DNA from: Flaveria trinervia
Taxonomy: Eukaryota > Streptophyta > Magnoliopsida > Asterales > Asteraceae
Length of the DNA stretch: 64,000 nt
Assembly: GCA_025506515.1 (NCBI GenBank)
Contig: CM046443.1
Coordinates: 90,328,414 to 90,392,413 of the forward strand
Direction of reading: 5' to 3'
Numbering within the stretch: the stretch's first letter is position 1; each line of letters begins with the position of its first letter. Made by a program: the position numbers and the translations under genes. Shown here in pieces: positions 33,126-43,388 of this stretch. The notes below the pieces were generated by a model, which saw only the letters and a program-made list of their open reading frames with translations, was not told the origin of the DNA and ran no database searches.

Positions 33126-34359
33126 CTCCATCTTTTGCTCTTCATCCCATAGGGCTGAGCCATCCTCTTCTTCCTGGATCTCTTAGAGGAGGCTCCTCTT
33201 GGGCTAATGGGATGGTTCGGGATGAATGATGGATCTGTAGCAGCAGCAGCATCCCGGGACTCACCTTGGCGTCCACTAACCGCCTCAAGCTCTCTCTTAG
33301 TGGCAACTACCTTACTGCCTATTGTCCGCACCAATGGCTCCCATCTGACTCCTCCTCATTATCTGAGAGTCGGGGTGTATTGGGGCCGGCTCGGATCCAC
33401 CTGGAGCCTCACCGCCTTGATCATCACCTTGGTCGTCGTTGTCTTTTGAGTCATCGGTGGGATCTCAATTAGCGGGCGCCACATAATCCTCTCGGCTCAG
33501 ATGCCCAAACAATCATCTGACAAGGGGTTTCACCTGCTTCCTCCTATACACCTTCATCCTTCCCAGTGTAGTATCATCCATAACTTCTAGGATCACCGCA
33601 TCATCACTCTCCTTGGTAGCAAAGGAAGCTTCTGGTCTATAATCATCTGAAGGAATCGGGGGTACATGTAGAAGCCTTCTTTGCCTTTGGCCTCAATATT
33701 CTCAACCAAGTAAGTAAAGATCATCCGTGAGAACTAAACAGGTGATTCAGTACCAGAGCAACGTATGCATTCTGGATTTGATCTGAAAGCCATCAATACC
33801 CCATTTCCTCGATGCAATGCACTTGAGGATAACATGCGCCAAGTACTTGAACTGGGGGCACATATTGCTCTTGTTGAGCACACCAGTGTTTATGTCCCTA
33901 GAGTACTTGATCCTCATAAAATATCCCTACACAGTCAGGGGATGTAGCCTAGTCAGGCAGTCTCCGTCCTCTCTAAACTCCAAAACTCTCCTAATATCAT
34001 CCTCGCTGACCGCAATATCTTGTCCAAAAATGGTACTCCAAATACAGTGTGGCTTAGAGGACCTGTCTACAACCGCGCTTTCCCAGAAAGGCTGCTGAAT
34101 AGATCTGTATGGCGTGCACGGTGTCAAGATAGCCTTGAATATCCTTGATCTCCGTAGAAAAGTAATAATGTTCGCGAACTCAGAAGCATTCAGGGATGTG
34201 ACGTCAAGATGAGCACGGATGTTGTGCTTCATGCTCATCGTCCACCTACTAGCCATGTTGCTGTAACACAAGACACATAAACGTTATAATTTTAGTAGTG
34301 AATGACATTTGAACTTTAATGAGCTTGAAAACATTCTGTTTATTCGTGCGGCTGAGCTT

Positions 34360-34620
34360 TAGTCGTGCGATTTAGCTCAGTCGTACGATTGAGCCTGCGA
34401 CTGAGCTTAGTCGTAAGCTATACCATGTTGTTGAACAGTCGTGCGATTTAGCTCAGTCGTACGATTAAGCCTACGACCAAGCTTAGTCGTAAGCTATACC
34501 ATGCGGTTGAACCAGTCGTGCGACTAAACTCATACGCATGGTTCATTCGTGCGATTGAGCCATTCGCCTAGCTCAGTCGTGCGATTGAAGTTCATTAGCG
34601 TGTCCATTCGCATAATTTTC
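34360..34620 (-). repeat. Palindromic-word array in the C3 spacer, first block
   Basis: The block contains repeated TCAGTCGTACGATTGAGCC, TAGTCGTAAGCTATACCATG and CAGTCGTGCGACT-type words at close spacing. A unit of about 75 bp is repeated twice (34383-34515). Confidence 0.85.
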
Positions 34621-34929
34621 TGTTTTTCCAATTAAATTCAAATCTTGGGCTAAACTCGATGTTAAACGTTGTGGACTGGCTCATTATACTCGCAAATGCT
34701 CTAAACAACATCTAATGCTTTTTAAGTTCACAGTTGACTTCATTTTATAGGTTTATTTGACAACTTAATCTCGGTTCTTATTTGAACAAATTCCATCAAT
34801 TAGGGCTTGATTTAATGGAATGTTTAGGTCGGGATCTTTGTACATTACCTGTAGATGTAAGAAATAATCGTTAGAACCAACAAGAACAGGTATAGAATGC
34901 TCAAACGAAATTTTGGCGGAGTTTGGGTG

Positions 34930-35280
34930 TAGTCGTACGAATAGAGAGCGATTTAGGGTTGGTGACAAAGTGCGACCGACTCTGCTCTATTATACTAGGT
35001 TTACTTTTGATCATGCGACTGGACCTATTCACACGCTTCATTCGTGCGACTGGGGCTCAGTCGTGCGACTGGCTCAGTCTGTCACATCCATTCGTGCGAC
35101 TAGGGTTCAGTCGTGCGACTGACTCAGTCACTCTCCTCCATTCGTGTGATTGGTTCATTCTTGTGATCCAATCACATGAATTTCTCCATGCTTATGGGCC
35201 AATCATATGTTTGGTCCACGTATGGTTCAATCGTGCGATTGACTCATACTCATGATCCAATCGTGCAAATGGCTAGACTT
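34930..35280 (-). repeat. Palindromic-word array in the C3 spacer, second block
   Basis: Words of the form CATTCGTGCGACTGG, CAGTCGTGCGACTGG and CAATCGTGCGATTGA recur every 15-30 bp. Several are near-perfect inverted repeats around TG. Confidence 0.85.
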
Positions 35281-35344
35281 ATGAGTTTCACCTCATTCAC
35301 TTTCAACCACTTAACTTGTTAATTATAGATAAGACATTATGACC

Positions 35345-35488
35345 GTTGATCATCTCAGACATGACCCTTTTAATTTGAAAAATTGTTGATCACCACAGAC
35401 GTGATCTTTTAAGAAAACGGTTGATCACCTCAGAAGTGATACTTTTAACTTAAAAACCCGATTGGTCACCTCAGACGTGACCTCTTTT
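35345..35488 (-). repeat. Four-copy hairpin array (GATCACCTCAGACGTGATC)
   Basis: Copies at 35345-35371, 35384-35410, 35420-35445 and 35462-35488 share TTG(G/A)TCAC.(T/A)CAGA.GTGA followed by CTTTT. Copies 2 and 4 have stems GATCAC/GTGATC and GGTCAC/GTGACC, so the pair changes on both sides. Copy 1 has GATCAT/ATGACC. The loop CTCAGAC is nearly constant. Confidence 0.85.
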
Positions 35489-36080
35489 AAGTGAGTGATT
35501 CACAGATTGAATCCAAATGTATAGTCTGACTTTTACCTACCAAATGACTAAAAAAATAAATAAGTAAAAGAAACTAGAAATTTAAAGCGAAAACCAACAC
35601 ATTTTTTTGTATTTTTGTATGGAGAGAGATTTAAACCAATTAGTGTACTTCTAACCGATTTTAATTTCTAGACAACACAGCTTCAATTCTAGTTTATCAT
35701 TTATGGTACAATTCATTATGGAATAATACAGGTATATCAGAATCATTTGGGCATTTTAATAAAATATTTTGATGTTAGATTCTTGTTTTGACCGAGAGTC
35801 AATAGCAATTTTAGGAAATCATAGTAGAGCCACAAGATGCACACAATGATTTGACTTTCAAGAACCGCAGCTCACAATGATTGTCAGTATACTTATCCTC
35901 TTAAATCCATACATATATTTTTGACACACATCGGTGATGAGTTAAGGTTTAATTATTTCAACAAGCATTTGTGGATCCCACGCTTATATGGTAATCAACA
36001 TTCCACGGGAGATTTTTGAGCGGTCTACAGGTATATTTCAAGAAGAGACTATTCTAAGAGCTTTCAAAGAGATTCCAAGC

Positions 36081-36200
36081 CTCAGGTCAGTGCCATCGCA
36101 TAGCAGAGAGGCGCAACCAACAATGAATTCTAGAATATTAGGTTATGCTTATCCTCAGATCAGTGCCACCGCACAACAGAGAGGCACACAATCTATCTTC
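36081..36200 (-). repeat. Two-copy direct repeat, offset 73 bp
   Basis: CTCAGGTCAGTGCCATCGCA at 36081 recurs as CTCAGATCAGTGCCACCGCA at 36154, followed in both by a CAGAGAGGC block. About 40 bp are shared with a few changes. Confidence 0.8.
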
Positions 36201-36872
36201 TTGTTAGAGCATTTATTTTCTTTTTGCACAAACACACCAACAACATAAGTTATTAGATTGATTGCATCATTCATTTTTTCATGTGCTTTGCTTATTTTTG
36301 TGGTCGTCCGCACACATTGTGGCGTTTATTTTGCTCTTCACCCTTAATGGAACAACGTTGATTGTGTTAACCAGGCATAAGATGGAAACCCACAGCAAGT
36401 TGAACAACTTAGTTTGCAATTGAAACCACCAATGAGGTCTACTCATCTATTGTGTTCAATCTATCGACACATCATATAATGAACTAGCAGCCTCTAGGTC
36501 TACTTTCTCTATGTTACCTTGGTAGCATACTAGTTTTACTATCATTTTCCTTTTATTTTGCTTACACTTTTCAGATTTAAACTTTGAATTTTGCATCTTA
36601 ATCAGTTACACTCTTTTGAAGTCCCAAATAATCAGTTCCCTATGTAATATCATTTTCCATATACGTTGAATCAGTATCACAGATTTGATTACTCTCCTTT
36701 TAGCTAAGTTGTCCTTCTCCCTCATTTTTTATATAATTAAATAAAGTAGCTAATTTAATACTAATCTATCTCCCCTTAAAATTCTAAAACCGAAAATAGT
36801 TTTGTGTTTTTGGATTTTAATAAACAGGAAAGTAAAATAACAAGAAAAATAAAATAAATAAAATTTGTCGGA

Positions 36873-37330
36873 CTAGACATTTTCTTCCTCTGAAATCATA
36901 TTACTTTTCTTTTTCGCGCTATTAACCTCTAATAAATATAAAAACCTCAGTTTATCAAATGCTTTTGTGTAGAGGTCGGCGCGTTGAAAATCCATATTTA
37001 TTTTAACCACATCGCTTAATTGCTTTTCAAAACAGTCACGTATGAAGTGATACTTAATACCAATGTATTTAGTTTGAGGATGTTGGACTGGATTTTTTGT
37101 TATGCCTATAGGATCAGAATTATCAACATAGATAGGAGTGTTAGAGAATTGCAAACCGTAGTCGCGCATTTGTAGTTGAATCCAAATGATCTACAAATAG
37201 CAACTTGCAGTAGCAACGTATTCAACTTCACAGTTGATAGAGCAACCGATGTCTGCTTCTTACACTGCCAGGTGACTAATCTTCTCCCAAAGAATTAACA
37301 TCCTGCAGACGTTGACTTGTAGTTCATTTT
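36873..37330 (-). pseudogene. C3 RNase H
   Basis: The open frame 36873-37169 reads PIYVDNSDPIGITKNPVQHPQ with the catalytic Asp, then TKYIGIKYHFIRD and a degenerate end block (FQRADLYTKAFDKLRFLYLL). The N-terminal part, with the earlier catalytic residues, lies at about 37170-37330 in other frames with stops (TVEVEYVAT-like). The frame ends at 36873, the natural end of pol. Confidence 0.85.
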
Positions 37331-38330
37331 GCAACTGCCATAATCCGAGTCACTATACGCTATAAGCTCAAAATCATCGCCATGAGGATACCACAACCTG
37401 AGTGTTAGAGTACCCTTCAGATAACGAAAAATCCGTTTAACACCAATGAGATGGTTGACTTTCAGTTTCGCCTAATATCCGGAACACAGACACGTCGCAT
37501 ACATGATATCAGGACGACACGCTGTGAGATACATTAGGGATCCAATCATTCCTCTATACACTATAGCATCAACTAGATCACCATTTTCGTCAGGTGCCAT
37601 ATCGTGGTTTGTGGCAAGTGGAGTTCCAGCAGCTAAAGCATTCTCCATGTCAAACTGACTGAGGATATCCAGTACATATTTAGTCTGATGCTGAAAGATT
37701 CCTTTTGGTGTCTGATCCACCTATAATCCTAGGAAGAACTTCATTTCCCCCATTGCACTCGTCTAATTTCTGCTTTCATGACACATTCAAATTCTTTACA
37801 TAACTCTTCATTTTTGGAACCGAAAATTATGTCATCCACATAAATCTGTACTAGCAGTAAGTCGCCATCCTTTTCTTGATGAACAGTGTACAATCAATAG
37901 CTCTCCTACGAAACCCGTGTTTCACCAGATGAGTTGAGATTTTCTCATACCATGCTCTCAGGGCTTGATGGAGCTCATAGAGAGCCTTATCAAGCTTTTA
38001 AACTCTATCCCGATGATATGGATCCTCAAATCCTTCGGGTTGACTGGCATACACTGTCTCACGGATTTCACCATAAAGGAATGCACTCTTGACATCTAGT
38101 TGATAAACTTTGATCTTCATGTAAAATGCATATGCTAGGAAGATATGGATTGCTTCCATTCTAGCCACAGGTGCAAATACTTCATTGTAATCAATTCCTT
38201 CGATTTGTCTAAAACCTTGAATGACAAGTCGAGCCTTTTTTTCTTATTATGACCCCTTGGTCATCTTTCTTACACTTCAGGGCCCATTTGGTGTCAATTA
38301 GTTTAGCACCTTTTGGCCTATCCACCAGTG
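37331..38330 (-). pseudogene. C3 reverse transcriptase, stops but YVDD present
   Basis: The minus strand keeps the copia RT order. The N-terminal block is at 38209-38330 (LVDRPKGAKLIDTKWALKCK). The DVKSAFLYGEI and KALYELHQALRAWYE type blocks lie at about 37940-38110. The catalytic YVDDIIFGSKNEEL is at about 37790-37855 and is intact. The C-terminal part follows at 37472-37720 (GIFQHQTKYVLDILSQFDM, GMIGSLMYLTACRPDIM). Several stops and shifts separate these pieces. Confidence 0.87.
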
Positions 38331-38999
38331 TCGATACTCCTAGCTTCTTGAATTGAACAAGTTCTTCTTGCATGGCACTCACCCATGCCTCATCGTTTAA
38401 GGCTTCACTTACATATTTTTGGCTCAAATTGAGACACAAAACATCGATAAGCACCGTCGTGAAGATAGCCTTTTTCCATGACTGGGGCATGATCAGCTGA
38501 GTATAGCTGATTTCTCGTCTGTATTCCTGATTGTACATCCCCTATGATGATGTCCAGAGGATGATATAAATTTAGTCGAGATCCGGGAGTGGTGGGAATG
38601 ACTACTTCCTGATCCAGATTTTGAATTCCTGGTTTAGTATCTGTAGCCGTTTGAGTGCGAGGTTCCAAAGTGTCAGAGGAATCAACATCTGATGCTTGTG
38701 TACTTTCAGTAGCAGGAACATGTTCCTCCTAATCCACATGTTGAGTCTCCACTTCTTCATCATCAGAGGAGGAGTCGCTTACCTCAAATGCTCCCCCTAA
38801 CGGACTAGAAGATTCACCTTGTGAACCTGATGTTGTCGAGTCTAGTGACGGTGTGTTTAAGACATCGTACATCATTTTGGTTGATAACTCATCATCAGGA
38901 GGGGAGAGAGGGATGTTGAAGGACTTAAAGAATCCATCATAGTCGAAAAAGAAGGTGGGTCCCTTTCCAGTAACGGGAGTGGTGTATCTCTGAACGTCA

Positions 39000-39549
39000 A
39001 CGTTTCACCATGCTTCTACTTGACCCGTTGAGTTGTTGTAAACTCTCTTATTCGGTATATTGTATCCTAGAAAAATCCCTTCTTCAGCCTTCTCACTGAA
39101 CTTCCCTAATTGAGTTTTCTTCAGCAGCGTACATGATGCGCCAAATGGTTCGAGGTACTCCAAATTAGGTTTACGTCGCTGGAGCAACTCATAACATGTT
39201 TTGCCATGACGTTTGACCACCAAGACTCGATGAGGGTGTAACATGCATTGGCAACTGCCTCATTCCAAAATTGGATTGGTAGTTTCGAGTCTGCTAGCAT
39301 CGTTCTTGTTGTCTCTATCAAGCTTATGTTCTTCTGTTTAGCAACTCTATTCATTTGTGGAGTGTAGGCAGATGTGAACTGATGTACAATTCCTTTTTCT
39401 TTCTAGAATTCCTCCATCCACTAATTCGTGAACTCCGTTCTATTGTCTGAGCGAATCTATCACACTTTCAGCTTGTAGAGAGATTCCAATGTTGTCACCA
39501 GCTGTTTGAACGATTAAAATGTCTCTGATTTGGATTTCTGAAACATTAC
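39000..39549 (-). pseudogene. C3 integrase C-terminal half, catalytic Glu lost
   Basis: The pieces 39121-39354 and 39005-39244 continue the integrase (TTRTMLADSKLPIQFWNEA, HGKTCYELLQRRKPN). Where the third catalytic residue should lie, the sequence reads NRVAKQKN: the Glu position is Lys. The second Asp region (about 39440-39480) is present in a stop-containing frame. The enzyme would be inactive even if the frame were open. Confidence 0.85.
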
Positions 39550-40290
39550 CTAAGAGAATCTTGAGTAGTCATCAGTGACTACATAACAGTACAAATCACC
39601 AGCGATGCTTTTGGTGCTCACAGGACCAAACAGATCCATGTGTAGAAGTTCGAGAGGCAATTTAATGGAGTTTACTTGTTTTGTCTTGTGAGACTTCTTG
39701 GTCTGTTTACCTTTCTTACACTCTACACAGAAATCCAAAAGTTGAAAATTCTTGACATTTACTCCATTCACTAAATCATTCTGGATAAGATGATTCATCT
39801 TTCGTGGATTTATGTGTCCCATTCTCCTATGCCAGGAGATCAAGTCCCTCTTAGTTGCCTTTGACAAGAAGCATTGAACTTGATGATCAATTGTGGAGGC
39901 CTTTAATAGATCCAAGACATATAAGTCATTATATCTTAAATATGACATTAAGATTTGGTCCTCCGGGATAATATAGTCCTTCTTCAATACATTGCACTTC
40001 TTGTTATCAAAAACAACTTTGAATCCTTTGTCACATATATGGGATACTGAAAGTAAGTTATTCTGAAGTTGTTTAATGTAGTTGACATTATCAAACTTCA
40101 CTTTTTGGTTTCCCATTTCGCCTTGAGCGATGATGTATCCTCCTTTATTTCCAGCAAACGATACATGTCCTCCTTTAATTTGCTTGACATTTGAAAGGAG
40201 AGATAGGTTCCTGGTCATATGCATAGACGCCCCACTATCAACAATCCAGGTATTTGTGATAGCACTGTAACGGACACCCTGCACATTCAA
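39550..40290 (-). CDS. C3 protease and integrase N-terminal half, open 246-codon frame
   Basis: Residues 10-25 hold WIVDSGASMHMTRN, the protease active site. The middle is the GAG-pre-integrase domain with HRRMGH (His-X4-His) at about residue 155 and CVECKKGKQ at about 188, completing the HHCC zinc site. The end has HMDLFGP with the first integrase Asp and VVTDDYSRFS. The frame stops at 39550 in mid-core. This protein would be cut out of a longer Gag-Pol, so the Met at 40290 is not a real start. Confidence 0.9.
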   Translation of the reverse strand: MNVQGVRYSAITNTWIVDSGASMHMTRNLSLLSNVKQIKGGHVSFAGNKGGYIIAQGEMGNQKVKFDNVNYIKQLQNNLLSVSHICDKGFKVVFDNKKCNVLKKDYIIPEDQILMSYLRYNDLYVLDLLKASTIDHQVQCFLSKATKRDLISWHRRMGHINPRKMNHLIQNDLVNGVNVKNFQLLDFCVECKKGKQTKKSHKTKQVNSIKLPLELLHMDLFGPVSTKSIAGDLYCYVVTDDYSRFS

Positions 40291-40589
40291 AGAAAACTAT
40301 CAGTTTAGGTTTCGAACCCAAGCCTTAACTGGCTTGGGTGACCCAGAGGAATCACACATCTTGAACTCAACCCACTGTCCATTTGAGGGTGAGGGCATAT
40401 CATTCTTCTTCTTGTTCTCATTATCAGATACGGGACTTGACTTTTCTTTCCATTAGCTAGTTTTGTGTAAGGCATGTTTATGATAAACAGACGACTGGCT
40501 TACGTTTTGAACTTTAGGTTCATGTATACTCTTTGGTGGAGAGATAGAATTCCTTTTAGAAAACCGTGGTTTAGTATCATAAAGTTCAA

Positions 40590-41380
40590 ATTTCTATCTG
40601 GGAGTCTGATAATAAAGACAATTTGAAGCAATATGTCCTTTCTTTCCACGACTATAGCAAGATCTCCCTTCTACATGTTGATGGAACTGTTTCTGTGGAG
40701 AAGTGTGTGATATAGGTATGACTTTAGTCTGGTTGGGTTTGGGCACTTCTTGTTTAGATGTTTTTGCTTCTGTAACAAAATTCATTGTTTGAACGTTTTT
40801 AACATCTTTAACCTTTGTTTATTTGGACTTTGACGTAGAGCACGTGGTTGGTTAATTGGTTTGGTCTTTTTGGGTTCAGAAATAGAGATGTTTGAAACTG
40901 ACTTTACATTAACCTTTTCAAATTGTTCATCCAAATTCACAATAGGCATCTTACCTTTATATTTCAAAGTAGCCTCCTTATGTTTAGTGACAGAATTCAC
41001 TGGTTTACCCGTGGAATCTGGATCACTAACTAGAGGAGTGGGCATCACATGATCCTTAATTGGATTGTTATTTACTGGTTTACATTTAGTATTTAACATG
41101 ATCTCATGTGGTGGTGGAACCACTTTGTAACCCAATCTCTCCCCGTTATTTCATTCTTTCACTAAGTGTTGAACTGTGTGAGAAGAACTAGTCCAACTGT
41201 GTAGTTTTTTATAGAGTTGACTTCGACTTCTAAAACTGCTTTTTCTTTCTTAGTTTCTTCCAAGGAATTTAAATAGAACTTTATATCATTGGCTTTATTA
41301 AAAGTAACAACCTCAGTTTCCCTTAGTTGTTTACCTAAAAGTTCTATTTTTTCTTTATAACTGCACTCATTTTGTTTCAA
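40590..41380 (-). pseudogene. C3 gag C-terminal region, degenerate second zinc knuckle
   Basis: Three short minus frames (41162-41380, 40782-41135, 40594-40785) carry a Glu/Lys-rich coiled-coil-like segment, a basic linker and CYSRGKKGHIASNC. The last resembles a CCHC knuckle in which the second Cys is Arg. Such a long gag tail with a second knuckle is usual in SIRE-like elements. Frameshifts separate all three. Confidence 0.75.
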
Positions 41381-42331
41381 ATAAGATTAGCTTCTGTGCA
41401 CAGTTGTAAGTCATTTACTAAGCTATTATTGTGGTCTAATAACCTAGCAAACTTAAGAACAATGCTTTCTCTAAATTTATTACATTCAATACACGCATGA
41501 TTTTCGAAAAGTTGGTCTTTGGTACTTACCTGTGAAGACTCAGTTGAATCAGCCATCAGTGTAGAGTTTGACTCTTCGAATGCTGGAGATTCTGAACATG
41601 TCATTCTCAGTTCATCTTTAATAAGGTGATTGACCACATTTGCAGTATCTTCATTATCTGACATCACTAGTTCAATTGTGATTTCCCCCCTTCACTCGCA
41701 GAGTCATCATCCAATCCCTCGACACATGCAATATTTAATTCACCCAGAGATACAAAGCTGAAGGTCCAATCCTATCCTCGTCACCTTGAGCAGTCAAGGC
41801 CTTTGTCTCTTTGCTTGATGAGGTAGCTCTACTCGTGGGTTTGTCTTGACGGTTGAAGGATGAGAACGGATTTCTGTTACCTGCTTTCTTGGGCTTTACA
41901 CATTCACGTTTGAAATGCCCCTTTTCTCCACAGTTAAAACATAACTTTGGTTTTGTCGAAACCAGAGGTAGTATCTTTTGTGACTACCAAGTTCTGTCTA
42001 GTCTTCTTTACAAACTTTTTCGCTCTTCTGACAGCACTAGCCAAGCCCACATAATATCTATTCTTTCTAGTTCATTTTCATCCACCTGCTCGTAGTCTTC
42101 ATCGGCTAGATGACAATTACCAATTTTCCCTACAACTAGACCATCATAAAAATGGACAACCGTTGCTAGAAGGTCCATATGCTCCTTTGCAACCTCCATA
42201 GTAATATTTCCAAGATTCTTAGTCTTCAACTTAGTAACATTTGCTTCAGGTATGATATATTGGGTACTTGATGACCCTGACGTTTCAGATCCTGAAGCTG
42301 TGGTTTGAAAAGGAGTGGCTAAACTAGACAC
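41377..42331 (-). pseudogene. C3 gag middle part with intact CCHC knuckle
   Basis: At 41900-41941 the minus strand encodes CFNCGEKGHFKREC, a complete zinc knuckle. The frame 42008-42331 upstream is a Glu/Asp-rich helical linker. The frame 41377-41667 downstream has CIECNKFRESIVLKFARLL and further coiled-coil-like sequence. Frame changes occur near 42000 and 41690. Confidence 0.82.
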
Positions 42332-42527
42332 AAACGTTGTTTAAAGAGTGCTCCTGAACTAGTTGGAGTGGGAGAAGAGTTTATAAAGCCAAAGGATTCT
42401 GGTCATAGGATCCTTTCTGGGACTTGTATTTCATCCTTAGTTCTTCCTCTCTCAACTTCAATATGAAGTCATTTATATCCAACTTTGATAGAATATCATT
42501 CTGCCTCAGATTCGACACAAACGAGTC

Positions 42528-43186
42528 CTATTTTTCTGGCAAACCATCTGCAAAGCTTGACAACTTATCTTCCACAGATGTTGTTACCTCATGAGTCTGC
42601 AGCTCACTCATTAGATGGTAGAACCTATCTATAACATCATCCAAGCTTTCTTTTCCCATAGAAGAGAAGTTATCAAACTCCTTCTTCAGAGCCTTTGCCT
42701 TTAAAGCTTTCAACGTTGCATTCTCGTCGTATCTTTTCTCCAAAGCTTCCCATAACTTCTTTGTCTGTTTGTTCTCAGAAAATTGATGGAATATGTCTTT
42801 TGGTATTGACTGAGTCAACATGGCATACACCTTCTTTTCAGCATTGTACTTCGCTTTCTGGCTGTTAGTCATACCACCCAAGGTTAATTTAACACCATCA
42901 GCACCAACCAGCATACTATAACCTTTCTCAATAGATTCCCAAAGGTTGGGATCAACTCCATTAAGATAGATCTCGAATCGCTGCTTCCATTGTGGTAATC
43001 ATCTAACGTTATAAGTTTAGGTGGTTTGTTATGATTCCCAATTTCATTTTCCAGAAGCAAAAAGGTTCTGGATCCGTGAGTCCTTACCGGCAGTAAACGT
43101 AGAGAACTGATCTTCCATCTCTTTAAACTTTGAACTTTAGAACACAACGGTTCACTTGTGCGAATGGACAGATGCGAATGAGTCAA
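42528..43186 (-). pseudogene. C3 gag capsid region (UBN2-type copia gag)
   Basis: The 128-codon frame 42528-42914 reads KAKYNAEKKVYAMLTQSIP, KKLWEALEKRYDEN, ESLDDVIDRFYHLMSEL, the landmarks of copia gag (UBN2). The frame 42884-43186 upstream holds the start region (NHNKPPKLITLDDYHNG). Its first 15 residues are encoded by the end of the palindromic-word array. A shift lies at about 42900-42950. Gag would form the particle shell. Confidence 0.84.
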
Positions 43187-43388
43187 TCGTGTGATTGGAC
43201 AAATAAGGATGAGTCAATCATGCGATTGGACAATGCGGATGGCCAATGCGGATGACTCAGTCGTACGAATGAAGGGTGCGAATGAATTCAATCGTGCGAT
43301 TGGATTCAGTCGTACGTATGGAGTATGCGAATGAAGACAAGCGAATGAAGATGTTCAGTCGTACGATGGACAAATACGGATGGCCACT
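43141..43388 (-). repeat. Palindromic-word array between C3 5' LTR and gag
   Basis: Words such as CAATCGTGCGATTGG, CAGTCGTACGAATGAAGG, ATGCGGATGGCCA and ATGCGAATGA follow each other with 10-20 bp spacing from the LTR end into the gag start. The normal primer-binding site should lie at the right end of this block but is not recognisable. Confidence 0.85.

Larger units (their letters stand above)
31994..34255 (-). pseudogene. C3 additional ORF, N-terminal and middle part
   Basis: The frame starts at the ATG at 34255 (MASRWTMSMKHNIRAHLDV) and is open for 109 codons. It then continues through shifted but readable minus-strand coding: KYLAHVILKCIASRKWGID near 33830-33900 and a 194-codon open frame at 32750-33334. 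That frame has a basic nuclear-signal-like stretch (SKRSRKKR), a long Thr/Pro/His tract and a predicted helical end. A Lys/Asp/Glu-rich frame follows at 32471-32740. It lies in the sense direction between pol and the 3' LTR. Envelope-like ORFs occupy this place in some SIRE elements, but I see no signal peptide or membrane segment here. Function unknown. Confidence 0.62.
34272..36872 (-). other. C3 spacer between pol and additional ORF, hairpin-rich, non-coding
   Basis: This 2.6-kb stretch has no supported gene. It holds two palindromic-word arrays (34360-34620 and 34930-35280), a four-copy hairpin array (35345-35488) and a direct repeat (36081-36200). The short open frames (34765-35255, 35988-36248) follow repeat composition and have no family features. 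The spacer lies in the sense direction after the RNase H stop. Confidence 0.75.

Noticed and set aside
32907..33152. Frames rich in Val/Gly or His/Tyr on both strands
   Set aside because: They are alternative readings of the GGTGGTAGTG low-complexity tract inside the C3 additional ORF.
35988..36248. 86-codon frame as a gene in the C3 spacer
   Set aside because: It spans a two-copy direct repeat and shows no family motif. Coding is not supported.
34272..36872. An envelope gene in the post-pol region of C3
   Set aside because: No signal peptide, transmembrane segment or furin-like site is visible. The coding part downstream (additional ORF) also lacks membrane segments.
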